Part shown: piece after piece, positions 55,515 through 62,663 of the stretch
Layout of the letters: each line of letters opens with the position of its first letter
How positions within the stretch are numbered: the stretch's first letter is position 1
DNA from: Zeimonas sp964538505
GTDB taxonomy: Bacteria > Pseudomonadota > Gammaproteobacteria > Burkholderiales > Burkholderiaceae_E
Direction: 5' to 3'
Assembly (NCBI GenBank): GCA_964538505.1
Contig: CAZIDY010000003.1
Coordinates: 124,001 to 188,000, forward strand
DNA length: 64,000 nucleotides
Translations under genes and position numbers: made by a program
The notes under the pieces: generated by a model
Databases searched by the model: none
The model's input: only the letters and a program-made list of their open reading frames with translations
Told to the model about the DNA's origin: nothing

Positions 55515-56012
55515 ATGTGCTTCATCGACGGCTACAAAGCTGTCTTGTTGGAGGTTTTCAGAACGACGGGAAGTAGGCACACAAAAAATTTGATCAACGA
55601 TCTTGCTGATGCCCGAAGCTTCGCGGCGGTCAATCCGAAGGCTCTGGATAGCGCGATCGGCATCGTGAAAGCTCAGGGCGATTTGCTTTCGAGCGAGGTC
55701 GAACATGCGGTACGCAGCTTGAGAGTCGGAAGGTGGTTCCATCTCCGTCACACGACGCGGTACGCACTACTCCTCGACGAAGCAGTCGAAAACGCATATG
55801 CAATCAAGGCCCTGACGAATCCACTTCACGAGATCACCGGGTCAAAGGCAGTGAGTTTCGAGGCTGGTGTCGTGGAATTCAAAGGCCAGTACGTCTGTGA
55901 CGGTATCGTTCTCAACCCCCTGTACCTCGGTCCAGGCATGAGAGAGTCGTTAAAGGAAGCGTATGCGCGCATCAAGAGAGAAGGTCGCTTCCACACGAGC
56001 GCTGCGGCCTAA
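55515..56012 (+). CDS. Protein of unknown function, first copy (cassette 3)
   Basis: A 165-residue soluble protein of no known family: 'YKAVLLEVFRTTGSRHTKNL', a helical middle (DLLSSEVEHAVRSLRVGRWF), and 'AVSFEAGVVEFKGQYVCDGI' near the end. ATG at 55515 is assumed; GTG at 55491 would add 8 residues. The stop TAA is part of the attC core. The same protein is encoded, without a single difference, at 62166-62663. Confidence 0.65.
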   Translation: MCFIDGYKAVLLEVFRTTGSRHTKNLINDLADARSFAAVNPKALDSAIGIVKAQGDLLSSEVEHAVRSLRVGRWFHLRHTTRYALLLDEAVENAYAIKALTNPLHEITGSKAVSFEAGVVEFKGQYVCDGIVLNPLYLGPGMRESLKEAYARIKREGRFHTSAAA

Positions 56013-56084
56013 CCTGTCCATCGAGTGGACGCCCAACGGCCGGCTTCGCCGCCCGCCGGTCGCCGCTCATGTCCAACGTTAGCC
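56007..56084 (+). other. attC3 (end of cassette 3)
   Basis: Left core GCCTAAC (56007-56013), right core GTTAGCC (56078-56084). Inner repeats and a central CGGCCGGCTTCGCCGCCCGCCGG hairpin, quoted here as CGGCCGGCTTCGCCG. Identical to attC12 up to the recombination point; only the last core bases differ (GCC against GGC). Confidence 0.88.
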
Positions 56085-56086
56085 GT

Positions 56087-56899
56087 ATGAATGACGCGGT
56101 AATTCTCGACAAGTGCTTCCTGCAGGGCTCCAAAAAGTCCCGTATTCAGACGCTTGCTACATGTCGCCGTCTGGTGCTGTCTGAAGCACTCTTCTATGAG
56201 CTTCTCACGTCGAGCGAGCCAGTTAGGTCGCGTTGTTTCTCGAAGTTTCCCCAAATAGAGAATCCTGTTGATCTTGTGAGCCATATCGGAACGCTCATGC
56301 GCATCGAGATGGACACGCAACTGCCATCAGGCAAGCCCTCGTCACATCGTGAAGAGTCGCAGTTTCGTTTGAATCCCGCCTTGTTGGAGTCCGATTACCA
56401 GCTACCGGAAGAAGCCCAAGAGGCCGTCGACGAGCAGACCGCGCAGCTCACGTCTGACGTTCAGCTATTCATCGAGCGTGCAGCCACAGTGAATTCCTTT
56501 TTCCCGGATCTGTTAAAAGGTAGTCACGCACAGCGCGAACGAGCGCGAGCCGAAGCAGAACAAGCAATCGCCGAACCAGGCGCATTGTCTGTCTTCTACG
56601 CCACTCTCGAACCGCCCCCAGGCGAACGACCCCTCCCATGCGCCAGTCTCGTCGACGAAAGCTGGGCACTCTACCGTTGGCTTCAAGTGCAGTTGCTTTT
56701 CGCCGTTGATCTCTATGTCCGCTATCAAGGGCATATACCGCAGACATTTGGACGGGCAACTTACGAGAAGCTGGAGCACGATGTTTTGGACGCGCAAGTC
56801 CTTATGCTTGGCTGCCTGGAAGGTGCGATTGCGACCCGAGAACGGAAACTAATACGCTGGTGGCGACTGCTATGCCCGGATGGAGCGCTCTATGAGTAG
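56087..56899 (+). CDS. PIN-like domain protein (cassette 4)
   Basis: A 270-residue protein. The N-terminus MNDAVILDKCFLQGSKKSRI and LVLSEALFYELL resembles PIN-type nucleases: an Asp after a hydrophobic strand, then a Glu about 30 residues on. The C-terminus, LEHDVLDAQVLMLGCLEGAI then ATRERKLIRWWRLLCP, has the last acidic positions and strand of a PIN fold. It is longer than VapC toxins, so it belongs to a larger PIN-like group. No antitoxin is adjacent. An RNase role is inferred from the fold only. Confidence 0.6.
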   Translation: MNDAVILDKCFLQGSKKSRIQTLATCRRLVLSEALFYELLTSSEPVRSRCFSKFPQIENPVDLVSHIGTLMRIEMDTQLPSGKPSSHREESQFRLNPALLESDYQLPEEAQEAVDEQTAQLTSDVQLFIERAATVNSFFPDLLKGSHAQRERARAEAEQAIAEPGALSVFYATLEPPPGERPLPCASLVDESWALYRWLQVQLLFAVDLYVRYQGHIPQTFGRATYEKLEHDVLDAQVLMLGCLEGAIATRERKLIRWWRLLCPDGALYE

Positions 56900-56901
56900 T
56901 C

Positions 56902-56959
56902 GGCTAACCGGTCATTCCAGCGGACCGCCTCCGGCGGCCGCTGAACTCCAACGTTAGGC
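56902..56959 (+). other. attC4 (end of cassette 4)
   Basis: Left core GGCTAAC (56902-56908), right core GTTAGGC (56953-56959), about 58 bp, one of the shorter sites of the array. Centre hairpin CCGCCTCCGGCGG. Confidence 0.85.
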
Positions 56960-56977
56960 GTCATCAACGGAGGTCTC

Positions 56978-57409
56978 GTGAGCTTCAACTCTGATTTTGA
57001 ACGTGCGTTCATTCAACGGAGTCTCGAACTTGTAAAGCAGTACGAGGGCCCATACGACGCAACGCTGCTGCTGAACTGCCTCCTCGGTTTGCTCGTCGTT
57101 CCGAAAGAATCTTGCCTGGCATCCATTCCAGACACGCCGATCAGTGAACTTTCGGCGTGGGGCATTAACCCCGAGGCTGTCCGATCGTATGGCAGTTCAA
57201 ACCGTCCGGACAATGACCCGAGAAACTTGCGCGGGCTTGTCTGGCGGCTTCGGAACGCCGTGGCCCACTTCCGCTTCAAGCCAATCCCTGATCGCGGCGA
57301 AGTTACTGCGTTCAACTTCAAGGACCAGAGCGGATTTGAGGCAACCCTGCCCCTCACCGAACTTCGTGTCTTTGTGGAAAGACTCGCTGCTTACATCGAG
57401 GAGCGGTGA
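56978..57409 (+). CDS. HEPN-family protein (cassette 5, gene 1)
   Basis: A 143-residue helical protein starting with GTG at 56978 after GGAGG. The segment WRLRNAVAHFRF near residue 90 gives the R-x4-H motif of HEPN ribonucleases, and 'DATLLLNCLLGLLVVPKESC' with 'LSAWGINPEAVRSYG' resembles the HEPN group related to pEK499_p136. Such proteins act as RNases in toxin-antitoxin and phage defence. No nucleotidyltransferase partner is next to it; the second gene of the cassette encodes a secreted protein. Confidence 0.72.
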   Translation: MSFNSDFERAFIQRSLELVKQYEGPYDATLLLNCLLGLLVVPKESCLASIPDTPISELSAWGINPEAVRSYGSSNRPDNDPRNLRGLVWRLRNAVAHFRFKPIPDRGEVTAFNFKDQSGFEATLPLTELRVFVERLAAYIEER

Positions 57410-57432
57410 CGTCTTTAAGAGCATGAAACGTC

Positions 57433-57807
57433 ATGACAACTTCAAAGTTCCGGATCGCCTTTTTGTTGAGCCTCATGTTTGTTTCGTTCCCGGTATCATC
57501 TGCTGAACTGTTCTGCAAGGGGCGTGGATGGATCGAAGGGGGTGACGGATTTAAGTCCACTGCTCTACTGAAGTTTAATCCAAATACTCTCGACGCATCA
57601 TTGAATGTATGGCAAGGCGTTGCCCGCGGAACCCTTGCAGCAGGCGAGAAGCTCTACACGGGTATGCTTACATTTCCGAGCGGACAGCAGGCATGGATCA
57701 ACCTAGACCGATATACGGGCGAGTTACTGGTGTCACCACCGACGACCGCTGATGGGAAACCTCTTATTTTTCTGGGCGCTTGTGAAGGCGCACGGCCAAA
57801 GTTCTAG
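57433..57807 (+). CDS. Small secreted protein of unknown function (cassette 5, gene 2)
   Basis: A 124-residue protein with a signal peptide MTTSKFRIAFLLSLMFVSFP, cleavage near SSA. The mature part starts ELFCKGRGWIEGGDGF and looks beta-rich, with a second Cys in GACEGARPKF that could pair with the first. No family recognised. It follows the HEPN gene by 23 bp in the same cassette. Confidence 0.68.
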   Translation: MTTSKFRIAFLLSLMFVSFPVSSAELFCKGRGWIEGGDGFKSTALLKFNPNTLDASLNVWQGVARGTLAAGEKLYTGMLTFPSGQQAWINLDRYTGELLVSPPTTADGKPLIFLGACEGARPKF

Positions 57808-57814
57808 GTCTGAC

Positions 57815-57874
57815 GCCTAACAATTCGTTCAATCCGACGCCGCTTCGCGGCGCGGCTTAACTCAGACGTTAGGT
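57815..57874 (+). other. attC5 (end of cassette 5), aadA-like
   Basis: Left core GCCTAAC (57815-57821), right core GTTAGGT (57868-57874), 60 bp. The interior AATTCGTTCAATCCGACG and GCGGCGCGGCTTAACTCAG matches, from memory, the attC of aadA cassettes of clinical integrons almost base for base. Different from the common form in this array. Confidence 0.88.
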
Positions 57875-57923
57875 TCCGCAAGCAACAGCCGGGGTTCACG
57901 CATCGCCGTACTTGTTCACGCTT

Positions 57924-57954
57924 GCACTTCTCGTAGAAGTGCTATCATTACCAG
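57924..57954 (+). promoter_or_regulatory. Promoter/operator of the second hicAB cassette
   Basis: A -10-like TATCAT at 57943-57948 stands exactly 6 nt before the GTG start of hicA, preceded by TGC (extended -10). A palindrome GCACTTCT-CGT-AGAAGTGC (57924-57942) abuts it. TTGCAC at 57923-57928 may be a -35 with a short spacer. Confidence 0.55.
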
Positions 57955-58209
57955 GTGAACAGCAAACAGCGTCGCACGCTCGCGGCCGTATGGTCTGATC
58001 CGGTCAACGGCAACATTGAGTGGGCACGAATCGAGTCCTTGCTCACCGCCCTAGGCTGTCGCGTAGTTGAAGGGCCAGGTTCGTCGGTGACGTTCGAATG
58101 GCAAGGCCTGAGAGCAACCTTTCACCGTCCGCATCCCGGCAAAGAGGCTCTTCGTTACCGAGTCAAGGCAACCCGTGAGTTGCTGCAACGGATGGGAGTA
58201 AAGCCATGA
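57955..58209 (+). CDS. hicA: HicA-family toxin (cassette 6)
   Basis: An 84-residue HicA-like toxin: MNSKQRRTLAAVWSDPVNGN, then IEWARIESLLTALGCRVVE and TFHRPHPGKEALRYRV. Same form as the genes at 54260 and 63354, with the His in HRPHP. It overlaps hicB by 4 bp and starts with GTG 6 nt after the -10-like hexamer. No Shine-Dalgarno is seen. Confidence 0.85.
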   Translation: MNSKQRRTLAAVWSDPVNGNIEWARIESLLTALGCRVVEGPGSSVTFEWQGLRATFHRPHPGKEALRYRVKATRELLQRMGVKP

Positions 58210-58625
58210 CCAACACGATGACCTACCGTGGCTATGTAGCCAGCATGACCTTCGATGCAGAGGACAAGATCATCGTTGGTCGCGTTCTCGATGTGGACGA
58301 CATCATCTCGTTCCACGGCGAATCGATCCCGGAGTTCGAGGCGAACTTTCACGCAGTGGTGGACGACTACATCGCGGCTTGCGAGAGTCTGGGCACCAAG
58401 CCGGAGAAGCCCGCCAGCGGCAAGCTCATGCTGAGGGTGTCTCCCGGCGTGCATGCTGCCGCTCTCAAGGCGGCTGCCCGAAGCGGCACTAGCCTGAACA
58501 AGTGGGCGGAGGAAGCCCTGAGCGCTGCGAGCCGTCGAAGTTCCGGTGCAAGAGCACAGCGGGCGAAACCTAACCCTTCGCCGAAGCGGACACGCTCCGG
58601 CCTTCGGCCTTCGCGCGCCGCTTAG
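58206..58625 (+). CDS. hicB: HicB-family antitoxin reading into attC6 (cassette 6)
   Basis: A 139-residue antitoxin: MTYRGYVASMTFDAEDKIIV, GRVLDVDDIISFHGESIPEF and a C-terminal GKLMLRVSPGVHAAALKAAA, then SGTSLNKWAEEALSAAS. Compared with the other copies it has about 25 extra residues, rich in Arg, Ser and Pro, because the frame runs through almost all of attC6 before stopping at 58625. The tail is therefore encoded by the recombination site. Confidence 0.88.
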   Translation: MTNTMTYRGYVASMTFDAEDKIIVGRVLDVDDIISFHGESIPEFEANFHAVVDDYIAACESLGTKPEKPASGKLMLRVSPGVHAAALKAAARSGTSLNKWAEEALSAASRRSSGARAQRAKPNPSPKRTRSGLRPSRAA

Positions 58626-58639
58626 CTCCAACGTTAAAT
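58568..58639 (+). other. attC6 (end of cassette 6)
   Basis: Left core ACCTAAC (58568-58574), right core GTTAAAT (58633-58639), 72 bp. The right core is the only one in the array with AAAT. Centre hairpin around CCGGCCTTCGGCC. Overlaps the end of hicB. Confidence 0.85.
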
Positions 58640-58694
58640 GCCGCGCACGAAGAACCACTTGCCCAGGTCGGCGCGATGAAAAGGTGTTGTAGCG

Positions 58695-58874
58695 ATGCAC
58701 GGCCGTCGTCGCTTGATGGGAATCGCCACGTCGCCGCCGCCGCGCGGCATTGCCGTCTGCGGAGACGCCAAGGTGAGGCGTTACGGTGTTTTCGGTTCGA
58801 GCCAATCGCGCGGGCTGGAACCGCTGGCCGCAATGGCGAAGACCTGCGTGGGCCTCGTCCCGATTCGCATCTAA
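58695..58874 (+). CDS. Possible 59-residue protein (cassette 7)
   Basis: Cassette 7 is only about 317 bp. The best frame in it starts at ATG 58695 and encodes MHGRRRLMGIATSPPPRGIA, then VCGDAKVRRYGVFGSS, and ends VGLVPIRI with its stop TAA in the attC core, as in six other cassettes. AAAAGG lies a little far upstream. No family recognised. An in-frame TGA at 58677 precedes it. It may equally be a gene-less cassette with a chance frame. Confidence 0.35.
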   Translation: MHGRRRLMGIATSPPPRGIAVCGDAKVRRYGVFGSSQSRGLEPLAAMAKTCVGLVPIRI

Positions 58875-58956
58875 CTGGTCGGTCGAGCGGACCGGCATCC
58901 GCGGTCGCGGTATTCGTCGCTCCCAGCGAGCCGGCCGCTCACCTCCAACGTTAGAT
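58869..58956 (+). other. attC7 (end of cassette 7)
   Basis: Left core ATCTAAC (58869-58875), right core GTTAGAT (58950-58956), 88 bp. Arms GTCGAGCGGACCGGC and GCCGGCCGCTC pair, with a larger, less regular centre. Confidence 0.85.
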
Positions 58957-58972
58957 TCCAGGGGACAGAGCT

Positions 58973-59395
58973 GTGAGTCTCGCGCTCCTTACTAGCACCA
59001 TCGAGCCCCTCCCATATCGTTTAAAAGAGCAAGCCCTCGGCTACGCCAGGGCGCTGCAGACCGCCGCACCGGAGATCATCCGAGATGCTGGTGAGGCACC
59101 GTCTCAATCGCTAGCCGATCAACTCGTCTTCTTGGCAGGAATCCGGAAGCTGCTTGCCATAGTGGATTCAAACTACTGGCTGATTGACAACGCGGGGTCG
59201 CTCCTCCTGAAGAACCAAGAGCAAGACTCGGTTCGTGTGGGAGGGACGGACCTCTCTCGGGGGGGCAGCTACCACTATCGTGTGGAGAAATTGCGGCAGG
59301 AGTTCCGAGGACTCCTAGGGGAAAGGCAGGTGCTCGATCTTGTCTCGCGACGACCCTATGTTGAGATTGTTCGGGAGCTTGCGAGTGGACGTTGA
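58973..59395 (+). CDS. Protein of unknown function (cassette 8, gene 1)
   Basis: A 140-residue helical protein starting with GTG at 58973. 'EQALGYARALQTAAPEIIRD' and 'LADQLVFLAGIRKLLAIVDS' are its most regular parts; no family recognised. It shares its last 11 bp with the start of the next gene, so the two are translationally coupled and probably act together. Confidence 0.62.
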   Translation: MSLALLTSTIEPLPYRLKEQALGYARALQTAAPEIIRDAGEAPSQSLADQLVFLAGIRKLLAIVDSNYWLIDNAGSLLLKNQEQDSVRVGGTDLSRGGSYHYRVEKLRQEFRGLLGERQVLDLVSRRPYVEIVRELASGR

Positions 59396-60104
59396 AGCGG
59401 TTCATCGAGCGATTAAAGGTTTTCTTGAAGATAACCGGCAAACATTTTCCGACATCGACTCCAATCAATCCAAGGCTCTCGAGCTTGCTGCGACAGTCGG
59501 TATCGCAGAGCACTATCGATCCATCGGGTACGAGATTTCAATCGTCAATCCGAAGCCCCGCCCTCACGAGTTTGTTGTCAAGACCAGCACCCGAGGGTAT
59601 CCGTGGAACTTCAGTCACATCCGCCTTCGGCGCGACAATGACGAGTTCCACGCCCATATGAACTTGATGGTTTCTAGCGCCCATGACGAAGGAATCTATT
59701 GCGTTGATGTTGGAATCACTTTGCCCGGGAAAGTTCCCAGCGAAGCAATGCGTGGCGGTTGGAGCCACCTCGGCAATCGAGATCTTGTCACCTTTGCAGA
59801 GGTCAAGAAGCTAGTTGTCTATCCCATGTTATTGGCCCAGTTCATAGGCATCGTTCACGAGATCAAGCCGTGCTTCCTATCGGGGCGCCTTCCAAGACAC
59901 TTCGCAAGGTGCGCGCATCTGCGCCCTACATTGGCATCGCTGGGAAGTTTCTCCGGAAACTCACGGAAGATCGTTGATGCTTACGCGGGTAGGAGGATTC
60001 AAGTTGCCATTGCCGAAAATTTCGACATTCGCCTTGCGAGAGTCCGCGGTGGCACGGCGTCCAGCCCATTCGAAAAGTTTGATGAAACGGTCGATGAGCT
60101 ATGA
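59385..60104 (+). CDS. Possible PD-(D/E)xK-like nuclease (cassette 8, gene 2)
   Basis: A 239-residue protein. GIYCVDVGITLPG near residue 103 supplies an Asp on a strand, and LVTFAEVKKLVVYPMLLAQF about 30 residues later gives an E-x-K followed by a helix. That spacing and order fit the catalytic core of PD-(D/E)xK nucleases. The N-terminus VEAVHRAIKGFLEDNRQTFS is helical. GTG at 59385 is taken as start because GGGAG lies 7 nt before it; a longer frame from 59340 overlaps gene 1 further. Nuclease activity is inferred only from this pattern. Confidence 0.55.
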   Translation: MDVEAVHRAIKGFLEDNRQTFSDIDSNQSKALELAATVGIAEHYRSIGYEISIVNPKPRPHEFVVKTSTRGYPWNFSHIRLRRDNDEFHAHMNLMVSSAHDEGIYCVDVGITLPGKVPSEAMRGGWSHLGNRDLVTFAEVKKLVVYPMLLAQFIGIVHEIKPCFLSGRLPRHFARCAHLRPTLASLGSFSGNSRKIVDAYAGRRIQVAIAENFDIRLARVRGGTASSPFEKFDETVDEL

Positions 60105-60123
60105 ACGCTCTATTCGGCCATGA

Positions 60124-60219
60124 ATCTAACTCGGCGGTGGAGCGGACGTTTGACACAGCCGCCGGCCTGCTGCCGCAAGCCGCCGTCCGCGTCAAACGCC
60201 GCTCACCTCTACGTTAGAC
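60124..60219 (+). other. attC8 (end of cassette 8)
   Basis: Left core ATCTAAC (60124-60130), right core GTTAGAC (60213-60219), 96 bp. Long arms GGAGCGGACGTTTGACAC and GCGTCAAACGCCGCTC with a GC-rich centre. Confidence 0.87.
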
Positions 60220-60223
60220 CGCA

Positions 60224-60922
60224 GTGGAACCCATAGCTGTCGAACTCACCCGAGGAGCATTCACTCTGCTTGCTGTCGCCATTGGCGCCTCAATCGGCTT
60301 GGCTGCGTACTTCCGGCAGAAGGAGTACGAGTTGACGAAGCAGAGGTACCTCGAGCAGGGGCTCGATGTCGTGGCCGGTGCCCTTCAGTCCATGCTTGGG
60401 ACTGTGAGCCACAACTATGCGCGCGCCATGCAGTTGTGTCGTCAGTACCGCGAGAATGGTGCGGAGGTAGATCTGCAGGAGCTGAATCGAGGATTCAAAG
60501 AGCAGGACTCCTCGAACTTCCATCAGACGGCTCACTACCGCGTCGGCTCTCTTCTCAACGACCAAATCATCTGGAATTCCTTTCAGAGCGTGATGGTGTA
60601 CGCGTCCACGACCAGCACGCTCATGTCCCAGGAGATTCCCGAGGCTATACGGAAGCTCGCGGCGATACCCGAAGGGGAACGAGACAGGTCGGCCGATGCG
60701 GAGAAGATGCTGATGGACGTCCGAGACGCACACGACGAGATGTTCAAGTTCGCCACCCTCGGACATGAAATCCATGTTCTGTCCCTGCTACTGGAGGAAA
60801 CGCGTCTCAGTCGAAAGGCCGTCGCCGAGTTCCACGAGCGAAGCGAAGTACGTGCATCCGTGCAGCGGCTACGAACAGCGTTTCCGGAGCACGAGGAAAA
60901 TCATGAGCCCGCTGCGGTCTAA
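60224..60922 (+). CDS. Membrane-anchored helical protein of unknown function (cassette 9)
   Basis: A 232-residue protein starting with GTG just after the core site. One transmembrane helix (residues about 10-30, GAFTLLAVAIGASIGLAAYF) is followed by a charged helical cytoplasmic body with 'YLEQGLDVVAGALQSMLGTV' and KLAAIPEGERDRSADAEKM. No family recognised. The stop TAA is part of the attC core. The short distance (4 bp) from core to start leaves no room for a ribosome site within the cassette. Confidence 0.65.
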   Translation: MEPIAVELTRGAFTLLAVAIGASIGLAAYFRQKEYELTKQRYLEQGLDVVAGALQSMLGTVSHNYARAMQLCRQYRENGAEVDLQELNRGFKEQDSSNFHQTAHYRVGSLLNDQIIWNSFQSVMVYASTTSTLMSQEIPEAIRKLAAIPEGERDRSADAEKMLMDVRDAHDEMFKFATLGHEIHVLSLLLEETRLSRKAVAEFHERSEVRASVQRLRTAFPEHEENHEPAAV

Positions 60923-61030
60923 CAGGTCGTTCGATGCTGATACGCACCGGCAAGGCGCCGCGAGCCGTGCGCGGGAGCATACGTCTCGCGGCGCCTTGCC
61001 GGTTCGTGCCGGTCCACTTCGACGTTAGAG
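60917..61030 (+). other. attC9 (end of cassette 9)
   Basis: Left core GTCTAAC (60917-60923), right core GTTAGAG (61024-61030), 114 bp, the longest site of the array. Long arms CACCGGCAAGGCGCCGCG and CGCGGCGCCTTGCCGG pair perfectly over 16 bp. Its centre differs from the common form. Confidence 0.87.
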
Positions 61031-61037
61031 CTTGAAA

Positions 61038-61586
61038 ATGACCTCTCAGGCCTTCCAAACATTTGAGCATGTCATTCAAGATGCGGTTGATCTTCTTGGT
61101 CACTTTGACGCAATCAACAAGCACCCCCCGCCAGAAAACGCGGAGGTGCTCAAGCGCGCCAGCTTAGTTATGGCTCTTGCGGCACTCGAAACCTACATAG
61201 AAGACAGAATCACAGAGGCCGCAACCGAGGTGGTCGGTAAAGATTTTGCGACCGGCAGATTGAAAGATTTCTATATATTATCTTTACAGAACGATCTGAA
61301 GTATTTTCATACCCCGACAACCGATCGAGTCCGAAAAATCTTTGAAAAGTACCTGAAGATTGACGTATGCGAGGGTTGGACATGGAATCATTACGACCAA
61401 ACCCGAGCCAAGAGCCATTTGAATTCCATCGCAAAGAAGCGAGGAGACATTGCTCACCGATCATTGCGACCAGTTGCTGGACAGCCTCAGCCGCACGCTG
61501 TGACTCGCGACGAGCTTCGAAAGCACGTGCGGTTCATCTGCGATTTGGTAGCAGCGACGGATAAGTACATTGCGGCGACGCTCTAA
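61038..61586 (+). CDS. HEPN-domain protein (cassette 10)
   Basis: A 182-residue helical protein. LVMALAALETYIEDRITEAA near residue 44 is the typical first long helix of the RiboL-PSP/HEPN group, and SIAKKRGDIAHRSL near residue 137 carries the R-x4-H motif of active HEPN RNases. ATG at 61038 or TTG at 61032 begins it only a few bases after the core site. The stop TAA is in the attC core. Probably an RNase-type toxin or defence protein; no partner gene is in the cassette. Confidence 0.75.
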   Translation: MTSQAFQTFEHVIQDAVDLLGHFDAINKHPPPENAEVLKRASLVMALAALETYIEDRITEAATEVVGKDFATGRLKDFYILSLQNDLKYFHTPTTDRVRKIFEKYLKIDVCEGWTWNHYDQTRAKSHLNSIAKKRGDIAHRSLRPVAGQPQPHAVTRDELRKHVRFICDLVAATDKYIAATL

Positions 61587-61640
61587 CTTTTCATTCAAGC
61601 CGACGCCGCTTCATGGCGCGGCTTAATTCAGACGTTAGGC
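61581..61640 (+). other. attC10 (end of cassette 10)
   Basis: Left core CTCTAAC (61581-61587), right core GTTAGGC (61634-61640), 60 bp. Interior TTCAAGCCGACGCCGCTTC and GCGCGGCTTAATTCAGAC makes it a close relative of attC5 and of aadA-type sites. Confidence 0.87.
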
Positions 61641-61653
61641 AGCGGGGAAAGCG

Positions 61654-62055
61654 GTGAACCCGCGCGCAGAGCTAGAGCGAAGGGCAAGCCAGGCGCAGTC
61701 CCTGGCCGAATCAGCTGACGTTCTCTCTGATCTGCTGCGTGGCGGCTACGCCGTTTGGGTCGACGGATCGCTCTACGAAGTCAAGCAGCTCGTCGCCCGC
61801 GTGAAGGGCTTGGAGATTCATGTTTTCGCAAGAGAGCATCCTCCGCCGCATTTTCACGTGAAGAATGCCGACGTCGATGCCGTGTTCACTGTCGATGACT
61901 GCACATTTCTGAGCGGGAATATCGACGGCCGGGAGCAGCGCCTTGTGCGCTGGTGGTACAAGAGAACTCGCCCGCTGCTCATTCGCACATGGAACGCAAC
62001 TAGACCGACCGATTGTCCCGTTGGCCCGATAGATGAAATCCAGCCCGGTGCCTAA
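61654..62055 (+). CDS. DUF4160-domain protein (cassette 11)
   Basis: A 133-residue protein starting with GTG after GGGGAAAG. The central segment 'IHVFAREHPPPHFHVKNADV' carries the conserved PPHFHV of DUF4160, a small domain often found next to a DUF2442 gene in toxin-antitoxin-like pairs. No DUF2442 gene is in the cassette. The first 35 residues are a separate helical leader. The stop TAA is part of the attC core. Confidence 0.82.
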   Translation: MNPRAELERRASQAQSLAESADVLSDLLRGGYAVWVDGSLYEVKQLVARVKGLEIHVFAREHPPPHFHVKNADVDAVFTVDDCTFLSGNIDGREQRLVRWWYKRTRPLLIRTWNATRPTDCPVGPIDEIQPGA

Positions 62056-62130
62056 CTCGTCATTGGAGGCCGACATGACCAAACGCCGCTTACGCGCCGT
62101 TTGGTCATGCGGCTCAACTCAACGTTAGGT
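62050..62130 (+). other. attC11 (end of cassette 11)
   Basis: Left core GCCTAAC (62050-62056), right core GTTAGGT (62124-62130), 81 bp. Arms GCCGACATGACCAAACG and CGTTTGGTCATGCGGC pair. The interior is of a different form from the majority. Confidence 0.87.
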
Positions 62131-62165
62131 CGCAGAACACCGTGCTTGTCCCACGTTCCGACGCC

Positions 62166-62663
62166 ATGTGCTTCATCGACGGCTACAAAGCTGTCTTGTT
62201 GGAGGTTTTCAGAACGACGGGAAGTAGGCACACAAAAAATTTGATCAACGATCTTGCTGATGCCCGAAGCTTCGCGGCGGTCAATCCGAAGGCTCTGGAT
62301 AGCGCGATCGGCATCGTGAAAGCTCAGGGCGATTTGCTTTCGAGCGAGGTCGAACATGCGGTACGCAGCTTGAGAGTCGGAAGGTGGTTCCATCTCCGTC
62401 ACACGACGCGGTACGCACTACTCCTCGACGAAGCAGTCGAAAACGCATATGCAATCAAGGCCCTGACGAATCCACTTCACGAGATCACCGGGTCAAAGGC
62501 AGTGAGTTTCGAGGCTGGTGTCGTGGAATTCAAAGGCCAGTACGTCTGTGACGGTATCGTTCTCAACCCCCTGTACCTCGGTCCAGGCATGAGAGAGTCG
62601 TTAAAGGAAGCGTATGCGCGCATCAAGAGAGAAGGTCGCTTCCACACGAGCGCTGCGGCCTAA
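62166..62663 (+). CDS. Protein of unknown function, second copy (cassette 12)
   Basis: Identical to the cassette 3 protein at 55515-56012, including the region before the start and the whole attC. The offset between copies is exactly 6651 bp, and flanking cassettes differ, so it is a true cassette duplication rather than a window artefact. Same stop in the attC core. Confidence 0.65.
   Translation: MCFIDGYKAVLLEVFRTTGSRHTKNLINDLADARSFAAVNPKALDSAIGIVKAQGDLLSSEVEHAVRSLRVGRWFHLRHTTRYALLLDEAVENAYAIKALTNPLHEITGSKAVSFEAGVVEFKGQYVCDGIVLNPLYLGPGMRESLKEAYARIKREGRFHTSAAA

Noticed and set aside
55422..55751. Minus-strand frame in the duplicated cassette
   Set aside because: Antisense to the cassette gene, whose orientation and stop in the core fit the array; kept duplicated only because the whole cassette is.
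58155..58898. Minus-strand frame across cassettes 6 and 7
   Set aside because: It crosses an attC and runs antisense to hicB; no family match.
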